Positions 15,852 to 23,576 are shown, counted from the stretch's first letter. The stretch: 43,154 nucleotides of DNA from Bryobacteraceae bacterium (GCA_030041985.1 JASIAM010000283.1:1-43154); one strand, 5' to 3'. Made by a program: numbers and translations. The notes: generated by a model from the letters alone, not told the origin.

Positions 15852-16034
15852 AGGATTGGTATCTGGTTTGATTCCAACACCCATTTCCACGCCGGTAAGT
15901 ACGTTGCGTACTGGGCCGGAAGGGAGATCCGGTTCCAGTAAGGAATGACTATTCCCTTCTGAGGGGGTGTAACAGCGGGCGCGGGATTTAGAATGTGGGA
16001 TTCTCCGCCAATTGAGAGAATCCTAGTAGCGATC
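15852..16034. other. Upstream region of the TPR lipoprotein gene
   Basis: No gene is visible. The stretch should contain the promoter of the TPR-PEP-CTERM unit, but no strong -10/-35 pair stands out. It ends at the first REP-like repeat copy. Confidence 0.3.
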
Positions 16035-16067
16035 GGAACCGCTCCCTCACGGTCGCGTCTCTGTTCC
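16035..16067 (+). repeat. REP-like element, outlying copy
   Basis: The core ACCGCTCCCTCACGGTCGCG from 16038 matches the REP copies flanking the RAYT gene with only a few substitutions. Here it is enclosed by a GGAAC (16035-16039) / GTTCC (16063-16067) inverted repeat. Orientation is the same as the copy at 16782 and opposite to the one at 16234. It is a probable non-autonomous product or footprint of the neighbouring transposase. Confidence 0.65.
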
Positions 16068-16175
16068 AAGGCTCTTTTGCAGATAACTTCCGCAGCCCCG
16101 CCATTGTCGGTTTCGCGGGTGGTAGGTTCAGCGCCAGCCATACGCAAATTTTTCCGCTTCGCGGGTGTGCTGAAA

Positions 16176-16191
16176 CCCGTGCTGGCACGGG
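16176..16191. repeat. Perfect 7-bp stem hairpin
   Basis: CCCGTGC, TG, GCACGGG is a perfect inverted repeat in the spacer between the outlying REP-like copy and the left REP copy. It may be part of a larger REP-type structural cluster. Confidence 0.5.
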
Positions 16192-16233
16192 CCTTCGCGA
16201 TTTTGTAACACTGTAATACCAGCGTTGACGTAC

Positions 16234-16271
16234 TTCGGAGCCGCGACCGTAAGGGAGCGGTCCGCCGGCTC
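16234..16271 (-). repeat. REP-like element, left flank of RAYT
   Basis: Positions 16234-16261 are the exact reverse complement of 16782-16809 (28 bp). The element also folds on itself: GAGCCG (16238-16243) pairs with CGGCTC (16266-16271), and inner ACCG pairs with CGGT around a TAAGGGAG loop. It is therefore an imperfect hairpin of REP type. It ends 6 bp before the RAYT start codon and may influence its expression. Confidence 0.8.
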
Positions 16272-16277
16272 AAGGGC

Positions 16278-16772
16278 ATGACCTATCTGATCACCTTTGC
16301 TTGCTATGGGCAGCACCTGCACGGCGGCGAGTCGGGTTCCGTCGACCGCCAGCACAACGTCCCGCGAACCTCAATCCTGGGAGTGAATTCCGCCCGGGTT
16401 GCGGCCGAGAGGGAGCTGATGGATCAGCCTCCTTACGAGTTGGACCAGATTCGTCGCGACGCCGTGTTGGACGCGATTCAGAAGGTGTGTGCGCATCGCG
16501 GCTGGAGTTTGCTGGCAGCACACGTGCGCAGCAATCACATACATACTGTAGTGGAAGCGGAAATACCTCCGGAGCGGGTTATGAACGATTTCAAAGTCTA
16601 TGCCAGCCGCAGCCTGAATCGGATGGGGCTAGATCAGCCAGCCCGGAAGCGCTGGTCCCGCCATGGCAGCACACGATGGTTGTGGAAGCCACAGCATGTG
16701 TCCGCCGCCATTCAGTATGTGGTGCGCGAACAGGGCGATGCCATGTCGGTGTTCGAATCGGGAGAGCACTGA
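16278..16772 (+). CDS. REP-associated tyrosine transposase (RAYT, Y1_Tnp/IS200-like)
   Basis: The 164-aa protein starts with the family opening MTYLITFACYGQHLHGG. It carries the metal-binding HUH motif SNHIH (His87, His89) and the catalytic tyrosine candidate Tyr108 in the helix VMNDFKVYASRSLNR. A Trp/Arg-rich C-terminus (KRWSRHGSTRWLWKP) is typical for RAYTs and is used to bind REP hairpins. The gene is bracketed by a perfect 28-bp inverted REP repeat, and a third copy lies 190 bp upstream. RAYTs are single-copy domesticated relatives of IS200/IS605 transposases that process REP sequences. The frame is intact and the key residues are present, so it may be active. Confidence 0.88.
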   Translation: MTYLITFACYGQHLHGGESGSVDRQHNVPRTSILGVNSARVAAERELMDQPPYELDQIRRDAVLDAIQKVCAHRGWSLLAAHVRSNHIHTVVEAEIPPERVMNDFKVYASRSLNRMGLDQPARKRWSRHGSTRWLWKPQHVSAAIQYVVREQGDAMSVFESGEH

Positions 16773-16781
16773 CCGAGGCAA

Positions 16782-16809
16782 ACCGCTCCCTTACGGTCGC
16801 GGCTCCGAA
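16782..16809 (+). repeat. REP-like element, right flank of RAYT
   Basis: This 28-bp sequence is a perfect inverted copy of 16234-16261. It begins 9 bp after the RAYT stop codon and contains ACCG/CGGT half-sites around an 8-nt loop. Together with the left copy it brackets the transposase gene like the ends of a mobile unit. Confidence 0.8.
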
Positions 16810-16831
16810 CCGGATGCCGGCTCACGATTCG

Positions 16832-17032
16832 CTAATCCTGCCCCGCTGCCCTGGACCGCTCCCGCAACGCCCCCGCCACCACCGCGCAAGCTAATTCATC
16901 CGCCGGCAAATCTGCGAATTGGGGCGCACACAGGCGCAGAATGGCGACATCAGCGGGATCGGGATTGGTATTCGCGTTGATCGCCGTCAGCACTCGCAAA
17001 CCGATCTCCAAGACACCCCCCGTTGCATCCAT
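16832..17032 (-). CDS. Possible small hypothetical protein
   Basis: The ATG-started 66-aa frame begins MDATGGVLEIGLRVLTAINA and ends LRERSRAAGQD. It has an even, protein-like composition with two probable helices. No family is recognised. It would be transcribed toward the RAYT gene and lies in an otherwise empty interval before the large kinase. It may be a genuine small gene or a chance frame in high-GC DNA. Confidence 0.4.
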   Translation of the reverse strand: MDATGGVLEIGLRVLTAINANTNPDPADVAILRLCAPQFADLPADELACAVVAGALRERSRAAGQD

Positions 17033-17287
17033 CAGAGTTATACTGCACTAAACCCTCCCGGAACGCATCGGGCAAATATCCAGAAAGTGGCTAGGCCCTG
17101 ATGCCCGAGCGGTGTTGGACTGTTTAGGACGCCAGAACTAAGATGGATATGGGGCTTTTGACCGATGACTTAGACGCCCTTGGTAACGAGAATGTAAAGT
17201 AACGCGAGCGCCCGGTTGCATCACGGCCCGAGTTCCCGCACTTCGGTGGTCGAGTCCCCTCCGCGGCACGCGAGGAGTAAACAAGCA
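17033..17287. other. Upstream region of the CheB-CheR kinase gene
   Basis: No gene is recognised. GAGGAG at about 17270 is the ribosome binding site that fixes ATG 17288 as the kinase start. The segment around 17245-17272 vaguely resembles a tRNA T-arm but has no matching acceptor or D-arm. Confidence 0.3.
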
Positions 17288-20200
17288 ATGTCAGAGGATT
17301 CCGATACTCCCAGGGAGCAAGCCGATTCCGGGGAAGAGCCAACGCCACAGCAAATCGGAGCTGCGCCTTTTAGCTCCTCCGCCGCGGAGCCACCAACGCC
17401 AACCGGCGCTGAACCGGTAGTGGTTGCCGACGAGTCCGAAGAGACGGACGGAACGAGCCCCCTTCCTTACCTGGTAGTGGGTATCGGCGCTTCCGCCGGC
17501 GGAGTGGAGGCCTATATCGAACTGTTCCGCAGCCTCGCTCCCAATACAGGCATGGCTTTTGTAGTGATTCCGCATTTGTTGGCCACACAGAAGAGCCACC
17601 TGGTCGATATCCTGCAGCGGGCCACTTCGATGCCGGTGCAAGAAATAATCGATGGGACCCATCCTGAGCCGGATCACGTCTACATCATTCCCCCCAACAC
17701 ACGCGTGCGCATCGAAAAGGGGTCCCTGCGGCTGGATATGCGCGCCGTGGACCGTGTTCCCCGCCCCATCGATTACTTCTTCCGTTCCTTAGGGGCCGAT
17801 CAGAAAACCCACGCCATTGGGGTGGTGCTTTCGGGAACCGATGCCGATGGCGCGCTCGGCCTGAAAGCGATCAAAGGCGAAGGCGGAATCGCCATTGTAC
17901 AGAGTCCCGAATCGGCGCGCTTTTCGGAAATGCCTTTAAGCAGCATTTCCATCGATCATGTGGACCGCATCCTGCCGCCCGGCCAGATCGCCAGCGAACT
18001 GGCGCAACTGGCCGAACGCATCCACGAACCGGTTTTGCGTACCCTCGAAGCGGGCGCTGCTCCATCCTCTGACGAGCAGCAGTTTTTCCGCATCCTCAAT
18101 CTGATGCGCGGCGTTTCCGGCATTGATTTCCGCCTCTACAAGCCCACCACCATTCGCCGGCGCATCGCCCGCCGCATGCTGCTGCATCCCGTCCACACCA
18201 TGGCCGACTACGCCAACATGCTGCAGGTGAGCCCTAAGGAGTTGCGGGAATTGCTGGAAGACGCTCTCATCGATGTCACCCGCTTTTTCCGCGACCCGCC
18301 GGTTTTCGAAGCTCTGAAACGGGTCATTTTCCCGCGCATTTTCGAGGAGCGCGAACCGGATCAACAGGTGCGGATCTGGGTGGCGGGCTGTTCCTCGGGC
18401 GAAGAGGCGTATTCCATCGCCATGGTGTTGCTGGAGTATCTGTCGGGCAGGCCTTTCGAGCCGCCCATCCAGATTTTCGGCACCGACGCCAGCGAAAACA
18501 ATATACAGAAGGCCCGCACCGGCATCTATCCCGAATCCATCGTCAGCGAGGTCTCCCCGGAGCGTTTGCGGCGTTTCTTCGTGAAGATCGATAAGGGTTA
18601 CCAGGTGGCCAAGCGAGTGCGCGATATGTGCATCTTCGCGCGCCAGAACCTGTGCCACGATCCGCCCTTCTCCAAGATGGACCTGATCAGTTGCCGCAAC
18701 GTTCTCATCTACATGGGAACGGAGTTGCAGAAGCAAGTGCTGCCCACCTTCCATTATTCCCTGCGGCCAAACGGATTTCTCCTGCTCGGCACTTCGGAAA
18801 CCATCCGCGAATTTACCGACCTTTTTCAACTGATTGACCGCAAGAACAAGTTCTTCGGCAAAATCGGCAACGGCTCGTCCCGTGCGATGATGACGATCGC
18901 TCCCCGGCTTTTCTTGCCGGATTCGGCGCAGCAAACTCTGCCCGTGCCGTTGGTGGAGAACTGGGGGGAATTGGAGCTGCAGCGAGCTTCTGACCGCATT
19001 GTGCTGGCGCGCTATGGTCCGCCGGGCGTGATCGTCGATGAGAGGCTGGAGATTTTGCAATCGCGCGGCCACACGGCGCCGTTTCTGGAAATGGCACAAG
19101 GGGCCGTGAGCCTGCAATTGACGCGCATGCTGCGGGAGAGCATCGCAGCGCCGGTGACCCAGGGTGTCCGCCGGGCCGTCGAGCAAGACATACCCGTGCG
19201 TATCGAGAGTTTACGTGTCCGCGACGAGGAACAGGAATACAACATTTCTGTCGAAGTGCTGCCGATCCATACCATGGCTCCGCGCTCCCGCTGTTTTCTG
19301 GTCCTGTTTTCGCCGTCGCCGATAGGGGACGTCACGCCTCTCCCGCCAAGCGAACCTGCCGAGTCGGAATCGGGATCCTCCGATTCGGACCTCATCATCC
19401 GGCTGCGGCAGGACCTGGCATCCACCAAGCTTTATCTGCAGACACTGATCGAAGAGCGGGACGCCAAGAACCAGGAGCTCCTCTCGGCCAACGAGGAAAT
19501 TCAGTCGGCCAATGAGGAGATGCAAAGCACCAACGAGGAGCTGGAAACCACCAAGGAGGAACTACAGAGTTCCAACGAAGAACTGCAGACGGTGAATGAC
19601 GAACTGCAGCAGCGCAACTCCAGCCTGACGCAGACGACCAACGATCTTTCCAACCTTTTGAACAGCGTGAATCTGCCGGTGCTCATGCTCAGCAACGAGC
19701 TGACGATTCGCCATTTCACGCCGCCCACCCAGCGCCTGATGAACCTGCGCGCTCCCGATATTGGCCGCCCATTCAGCGATATCCGCTTGAACCTGAACAT
19801 CGACAATCTGGAACCGCTGTTGCTCCAGGTGCTGGAAACGCTGGCCCCCCGCGAGATGGAGGTGCAGGACAAGGAAGGCCACTGGTACCTGCTGCAGGTG
19901 CGCCCCTACCGCACCACCGATAACAAGATCGATGGTGTCGTGGTGGTGCTGCTGGATGTGGACCAGCTTCGCCGCATTCAGCAGGAGCTGCGCGGCGCGC
20001 GCGACTTCGGGCGATCAGTGATTGAAAATGTTCCCTTGCCATTGGCGGTGGTGGACCCGGATTTGCGAATCCACGCCGCTAACGATGCCTTTCGCACGCT
20101 TGCCGGTTTGGGCAAGGAAGACCTGGAGCGCCGCTTCCTTCCGGATCTCGCATCCGCCGCCTGGGGCTTGGAAGAACCGCTACAGTCCGGCCTGGAGGAA

Positions 20201-21112
20201 TTGCGCAGTTCCCGCGAACCTGCCAAGAGTTTCGAATTTCAATTCAAGACTGCGGGCGACAACTCGCGGGAATTCAACGTCCGCGGACGCGTGCTGAAGC
20301 CCGATAGCGCTACCTTCCTGCTGGTCACGATTGAGGACATTACCGCGCATACGCAAGTGGAGCGCACGCTGAGCCTGGAGCGGGAACGCCTGGCCACCCA
20401 GGTAGAATCGACCGCGCGCGAGCTGGGCCGCACCCAGGATGAGCTGCGGGCCTTGGCCGAAAGCTTGTTCACTTCGCAGGAAGACGAGCGCCGCCGCCTC
20501 GCCAGGGAACTGCACGACGATATCAGCCAGAAGCTGGCGGTATTGGAGATCGAAACCGAACAAATCGGGCAGCAGCTCTCTCAAGCTTCCGGCGCCCCTA
20601 TCGGCGATGCCAGCCGCGAATTGGAACGCGTGCGGAGTGCGATTGCCTCCCTCTCCGAAGACGTGCGCCATATTTCGCATGGCTTGCACCCCTCCGTCGT
20701 CGACGATCTCGGCCTGGCAGCGGGCATCCGTTCGCTGATCGAGGATTTTCGCGATCGTGAAAACATGATCGTCACCTTTTCCGCGCAGAATGTTCCGGAT
20801 AATTTGCCGCTTACCATATCCATTGGCCTCTATCGCATTACCCAGGAAGCCCTGCGCAATGTGGCCAAACACGCCGGCAGGACGCACGTCAAAGTGATCC
20901 TCAAGGGCGAGGAAAAAACCGTGCGCTTGGAGGTGGCCGATTCCGGCCAAGGCTTCGACACCCAGCAACGCCGTTCCGGTCTGGGCTTAATCAGCATGGA
21001 AGAACGCGCACGGATGATGGCTGGAAAGTTTGCCATTGAATCCGAACTGGGGAAAGGAACCAGAATTACAGTTGAGGTGCGTTCCCCGCAGTTTGATGGG
21101 GATCGCCCGTAG
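17288..21112 (+). CDS. CheB-CheR-PAS-PAS-histidine kinase hybrid
   Basis: The 1274-aa protein starts at ATG 17288 behind GAGGAG. After an acidic, disordered N-terminus comes a CheB methylesterase domain (about 60-245) with GASAGG (Ser69), IPHLL (His96) and the Asp-containing GTDADGA. A CheR methyltransferase domain (about 265-530) has the SAM motif AGCSSGEEAYS. A long coiled coil rich in repeated SANEE/SSNEE units (about 705-790) follows, then two PAS-like domains (about 790-1040). The C-terminus is a HisKA_3 kinase (ELHDDISQKLAVLEIE, phospho-acceptor His near 1075) with an HATPase domain (VADSGQGFD, GLGLISMEERA). There are no membrane helices, so it is cytoplasmic. Such hybrids may couple methylation-type adaptation to a two-component output. 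It is followed by an orphan helix-turn-helix gene and a NarL-type regulator, its likely partner. Confidence 0.93.
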   Translation: MSEDSDTPREQADSGEEPTPQQIGAAPFSSSAAEPPTPTGAEPVVVADESEETDGTSPLPYLVVGIGASAGGVEAYIELFRSLAPNTGMAFVVIPHLLATQKSHLVDILQRATSMPVQEIIDGTHPEPDHVYIIPPNTRVRIEKGSLRLDMRAVDRVPRPIDYFFRSLGADQKTHAIGVVLSGTDADGALGLKAIKGEGGIAIVQSPESARFSEMPLSSISIDHVDRILPPGQIASELAQLAERIHEPVLRTLEAGAAPSSDEQQFFRILNLMRGVSGIDFRLYKPTTIRRRIARRMLLHPVHTMADYANMLQVSPKELRELLEDALIDVTRFFRDPPVFEALKRVIFPRIFEEREPDQQVRIWVAGCSSGEEAYSIAMVLLEYLSGRPFEPPIQIFGTDASENNIQKARTGIYPESIVSEVSPERLRRFFVKIDKGYQVAKRVRDMCIFARQNLCHDPPFSKMDLISCRNVLIYMGTELQKQVLPTFHYSLRPNGFLLLGTSETIREFTDLFQLIDRKNKFFGKIGNGSSRAMMTIAPRLFLPDSAQQTLPVPLVENWGELELQRASDRIVLARYGPPGVIVDERLEILQSRGHTAPFLEMAQGAVSLQLTRMLRESIAAPVTQGVRRAVEQDIPVRIESLRVRDEEQEYNISVEVLPIHTMAPRSRCFLVLFSPSPIGDVTPLPPSEPAESESGSSDSDLIIRLRQDLASTKLYLQTLIEERDAKNQELLSANEEIQSANEEMQSTNEELETTKEELQSSNEELQTVNDELQQRNSSLTQTTNDLSNLLNSVNLPVLMLSNELTIRHFTPPTQRLMNLRAPDIGRPFSDIRLNLNIDNLEPLLLQVLETLAPREMEVQDKEGHWYLLQVRPYRTTDNKIDGVVVVLLDVDQLRRIQQELRGARDFGRSVIENVPLPLAVVDPDLRIHAANDAFRTLAGLGKEDLERRFLPDLASAAWGLEEPLQSGLEELRSSREPAKSFEFQFKTAGDNSREFNVRGRVLKPDSATFLLVTIEDITAHTQVERTLSLERERLATQVESTARELGRTQDELRALAESLFTSQEDERRRLARELHDDISQKLAVLEIETEQIGQQLSQASGAPIGDASRELERVRSAIASLSEDVRHISHGLHPSVVDDLGLAAGIRSLIEDFRDRENMIVTFSAQNVPDNLPLTISIGLYRITQEALRNVAKHAGRTHVKVILKGEEKTVRLEVADSGQGFDTQQRRSGLGLISMEERARMMAGKFAIESELGKGTRITVEVRSPQFDGDRP

Positions 21113-21163
21113 CCAGCACTCCCTGTGGGGGGGGCGGAATGTCTTAAAACGCACAGGAATTTG

Positions 21164-21186
21164 ATATTCCCTAGGCATATTCCTAG
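21164..21186. promoter_or_regulatory. Tandem direct repeat, possible regulator site
   Basis: ATATTCCCTAG (21164-21174) and ATATTCCTAG (21177-21186) are near-identical direct repeats in the 147-bp gap before the orphan GerE gene. The inner part also forms CTAGG/CCTAG dyad symmetry. Position suggests an operator for a LuxR/NarL-type regulator, perhaps one of the two encoded just downstream. Confidence 0.45.
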
Positions 21187-21259
21187 TTTGTCCCGGCCCC
21201 TTCGCCGTGAGAACTTAGAATTACCTTTAAAAAGGAGATCCGTTCAACCGGAAACAGTC

Positions 21260-21529
21260 ATGCAGATTATCATGAATGCTACAAATGCATCTCTGTCGAG
21301 CGATGCACCGGTCATGCAGGCTGTCGTGCGCTCGATTTTAACGAAGAGGGAAGTGGAAGTTCTCCATCTCATGGCGGATGGCCTTACCACCAAGGCTATC
21401 GGTGCGAGACTGGGTGTCACTTTCAAGACAGCGGCTTGCCACCGCGGGCGGATCCTACAGAAGCTGGGAGTGGATTCCACCGTAACAGCGGTCCGCTGGG
21501 CTATTCGCGAAGGCTTGGTTCAACCGTAA
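21260..21529 (+). CDS. Stand-alone GerE/LuxR-type helix-turn-helix protein
   Basis: The 89-aa product from ATG 21260 consists almost only of a GerE DNA-binding domain: LTKREVEVLHLMADGLTTKAI, GARLGVTFKTAACHRGRI and LQKLGVDSTVTAVRWAIREG. There is no receiver or ligand-binding domain. An AAGGAG at about 21232 is far upstream; the nearer GGAAA before the ATG may serve instead. It lies between the hybrid kinase and the response regulator, 8 bp before the latter, and so probably belongs to one operon. It may bind the same sites as the response regulator, alone or as a mixed dimer; this is inference. Confidence 0.85.
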   Translation: MQIIMNATNASLSSDAPVMQAVVRSILTKREVEVLHLMADGLTTKAIGARLGVTFKTAACHRGRILQKLGVDSTVTAVRWAIREGLVQP

Positions 21530-21537
21530 TCCGAAAC

Positions 21538-22179
21538 ATGAAAAAGGCACGGCTGCTTTTAGCAGACGACCACGAACTGTTTCTCGACGGTCTGCGCAAG
21601 CTGCTGGAGGCCGATTTCGAACTGGCTGGCACGGTGGGCGACGGCCGGGCAGCGGTTGCGGCTTTCAAGGAACTGCGGCCGGATCTCTTGCTCCTGGATA
21701 TCGGCCTTCCGCTGTTGAATGGGATTGAAGCCGCGCGCCAGGTAAAGCAAATCGCACCGGCGGCGGTTATCGTGTTCGTTACCATGCGAACCGATCGCAT
21801 CTATGTGGAGGAGGCGTTCCGCGCCGGCGGATCGGGCTACGTACTCAAACAGGCTGCCGCACGGGAATTGAAAGAGGCGATCCAGGCAGTCCTCGCCGGC
21901 CGGTTCTATGTGAGCCCGCTGATTGCCTCCAAGGCCGGAGCGCTTCCGTTCGATACCTCCAAAACGCCGACCGATCTATTCGGAGGCCAGTTAACCCCGC
22001 GGCAGCGCGAAGTACTACAACTTGTAGCGGAAGGAAAATCGATGAAAGAGATTGCCCTAATCCTCAAAATTTCCGTCCGCACGGTAGAATTTCACAAAAA
22101 CGGCATTATGCAGGAGCTAGGCTGCCGGACGACGGCGGAGCTGACAAGGTACGCGTTAGGGCACGGGATTACGGGGTAA
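21538..22179 (+). CDS. NarL/FixJ-type response regulator
   Basis: The 213-aa protein has a receiver domain (1-120) with acidic residues Asp10/Asp11, phospho-acceptor Asp54 (LLLLDIGLP), the TM switch region and a conserved Lys in GYVLKQ. A GerE helix-turn-helix spans about 150-210 (LTPRQREVLQLVAEGKSMKEIA, then VRTVEFHKNGIMQELG). ATG 21538 follows the previous stop by 8 bp. It is the probable phosphorylation target of the CheB-CheR-type kinase upstream. Target promoters are unknown. Confidence 0.93.
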   Translation: MKKARLLLADDHELFLDGLRKLLEADFELAGTVGDGRAAVAAFKELRPDLLLLDIGLPLLNGIEAARQVKQIAPAAVIVFVTMRTDRIYVEEAFRAGGSGYVLKQAAARELKEAIQAVLAGRFYVSPLIASKAGALPFDTSKTPTDLFGGQLTPRQREVLQLVAEGKSMKEIALILKISVRTVEFHKNGIMQELGCRTTAELTRYALGHGITG

Positions 22180-22183
22180 GAAA

Positions 22184-22217
22184 AGCTGTCAGCTATCAGC
22201 TTTCAGCTTTCAGCTTT
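22184..22217. repeat. AGCTGAT-type heptad array, left copy
   Basis: This is a run of near-identical 7-nt units, read on the plus strand as AGCTGTC, AGCTATC, AGCTTTC, AGCTTTC and AGCTTT. Positions 22191-22208 (AGCTATCAGCTTTCAGCT) are the exact reverse complement of 22614-22631 on the other side of the four-helix-bundle gene. The array overlaps the 3' end of that gene and supplies its last codons and stop. Confidence 0.85.
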
Positions 22218-22588
22218 GCGATCGACAGGCGGGTTTCGGCTTTCAGCTTTTGGAACAAGCCAGTGAGCATGCGTTTTAATTCGGTCGCACGGTCGGATAG
22301 GTCTTCGTAATCCTTCTGCTTCATGAACTTAAGGTCCCTGGCCAACAGCAAGTGATACTCCAACTCGTTTGCTGATCCCATGGCAATTGAACAAAACCGC
22401 GCGAACTCGGCGTCACCATTCCTCCCGCAGCCCTCCGCCAGGTTGGCCGAAATCGAGGCACTCGATCGCCGCAGTTGACTTGTGAGCCCATACAACTCTT
22501 CACGCGGGAAAGTAGCTGTAGCCTGATACACCGCTAAGGTCAAATGATGTGCCTTCTGCCAGACTTGCAACTGATGGAAGTCTTTCAC
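22196..22588 (-). CDS. Four-helix-bundle protein (23S rRNA intervening-sequence / Avd-like family)
   Basis: The 130-aa, GTG-started protein has the family signature: FHQLQVWQKAHHLTLAVYQA, FPREELYGLTSQLRRSSASI, ANLAEGCGR and LEYHLLLARDL. It should fold as four helices and form a pentamer, as known for family members including the Avd protein of diversity-generating retroelements. The role of stand-alone copies is not established; nucleic acid binding is likely. Its C-terminal tail (KLKAETRLSIAKLKAES) is translated from the flanking heptad repeat. Matching inverted arrays stand on both sides. No reverse transcriptase or variable-repeat target is nearby, so it is not part of a typical DGR here. 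Confidence 0.9.
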   Translation of the reverse strand: MKDFHQLQVWQKAHHLTLAVYQATATFPREELYGLTSQLRRSSASISANLAEGCGRNGDAEFARFCSIAMGSANELEYHLLLARDLKFMKQKDYEDLSDRATELKRMLTGLFQKLKAETRLSIAKLKAES

Positions 22589-22606
22589 CGTGCCATCCTG
22601 GATTTA

Positions 22607-22645
22607 AGCTGATAGCTGAAAGCTGATAGCTAGTAGCTGATAGCT
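22607..22645. repeat. AGCTGAT-type heptad array, right copy
   Basis: Plus-strand units AGCTGAT, AGCTGAA, AGCTGAT, AGCTAGT, AGCTGAT and AGCT run in tandem with a 7-nt period. Positions 22614-22631 are the exact inverse of 22191-22208. The array separates the four-helix-bundle start codon from the stop of the upstream sigma factor gene. Confidence 0.85.
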
Positions 22646-22649
22646 TCTT

Positions 22650-23417
22650 TCAAAACGCTGCCGCCGAATGAATCCCCTCCTGCTCCAGCGCATTCGCCAT
22701 CTTCTTCAACGCCGTCTTATGAATCTGCGAAACCCGGCTCTCATTGACTCCCAAAATTTCACCGATTTCTTTCATCGTCATTTCATTGGTGTAGTAAAGG
22801 AACACGACTTTTTGATAACGCGCTGGCAGGTGGCCGATGGCGCGCGCCAGGGTGGATTGCAATTGCCGCCGCGCGCAGACGTGATCCGGCTGGCCCTCCG
22901 GCGCATCGGCGAATTCCTGAATGCGGTCCTTGTCGTCTTCTGAGGTCATCGTGGTGGAAACCAGGCCGACCGTGCGCAGCTCGCCGGCCATTCTCCGCCA
23001 GCGCTCCACATCCACCCCCATCTCGTGAGCGACTTCGCTTTCCGTGGGCGTGCGTCCCAGCTTCGTGGACAAATCGCGCGTCACGGCATCCATCTGCTTC
23101 TGCCGCTTGCGCATGTCCCGCGAAGCCCAATCCTGTTCCCGCAGACTGTCGAGGATCGCGCCTTTGATGCGGTGCTTGGCGTATGCTTGAAACGCTACAT
23201 TTTTGGTGGCATCGAATTTCTCCACGGCATCGAGCAGCCCCAACACTCCCGCGTGCACCAGATCGTCCAGATCAACGTGCACCGGCAGGTTTTCGTGTAC
23301 GCGAATGGCGATTGCTTTCACCAGCGGTAAATGATCGACCACCACCTGGTCGCGCACCTTGCGGGAAATCTTCTGACGCCGCCGTGAAGACACACTTTGC
23401 ACACTTTGCACCTGCAT
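22650..23417 (-). CDS. FliA/WhiG-family alternative sigma factor
   Basis: The 255-aa protein has region 2 (HLPLVKAIAIRVHENLP, DDLVHAGVLGLLDAVEKFD, AFQAYAKHRIKGAILDSLREQDWASR), which is diagnostic of the FliA/WhiG group. Region 3 follows (LGRTPTESEVAHEMGVDVERW). Region 4 is LPARYQKVVFLYYTNEMTMKEIGEILGVNESRVSQIHKTALKKM. An AAGGAAG ribosome site precedes ATG 23417. The N-terminus carries a small in-frame duplication (GTGCAAAGT twice). FliA-type sigmas drive late flagellar and chemotaxis genes in many bacteria, but no flagellar genes are in the window, so the regulon here is open. Confidence 0.92.
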   Translation of the reverse strand: MQVQSVQSVSSRRRQKISRKVRDQVVVDHLPLVKAIAIRVHENLPVHVDLDDLVHAGVLGLLDAVEKFDATKNVAFQAYAKHRIKGAILDSLREQDWASRDMRKRQKQMDAVTRDLSTKLGRTPTESEVAHEMGVDVERWRRMAGELRTVGLVSTTMTSEDDKDRIQEFADAPEGQPDHVCARRQLQSTLARAIGHLPARYQKVVFLYYTNEMTMKEIGEILGVNESRVSQIHKTALKKMANALEQEGIHSAAAF

Positions 23418-23576
23418 CGTTTTCTTCCTTTTTTTCTCTTTTCTGATTACCGGTCCGAATCGTCCCGGCAGTCTCTAAGAGTGCAACCTTAGTTCCGGCA
23501 GTTTTTTGGTATATGGTGCTTATTTTCAATTACTTACGAAATAACGTCGTGACCCGCTTTGGAACGCTGTTTCAGA

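Noticed and set aside
17245-17272. tRNA T-arm-like sequence (GGTCGAGTCCCCTCCGCGG)
   Set aside because: The preceding 80 nt show no matching acceptor strand, D-arm or anticodon stem, so no tRNA can be folded.
17936-19186. Long open frame antisense to the hybrid kinase
   Set aside because: It is His/Gln/Arg-rich, has no family features, and lies wholly opposite a gene with clear domains. It is a high-GC artefact.
22196-22588. Diversity-generating retroelement based on the Avd-like protein
   Set aside because: No reverse transcriptase, template repeat or variable-repeat target is present in the surrounding sequence.
22184-22645. CRISPR-like reading of the AGCTGAT arrays
   Set aside because: Units are 7 nt with no unique spacers, and they surround a protein gene. 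They are simple heptad arrays.
22650-23417. Evidence for a flagellar locus from the FliA-type sigma factor
   Set aside because: No flagellar, motor or chemoreceptor gene is in the window. The CheB/CheR domains nearby belong to a hybrid kinase, not to a chemotaxis operon.
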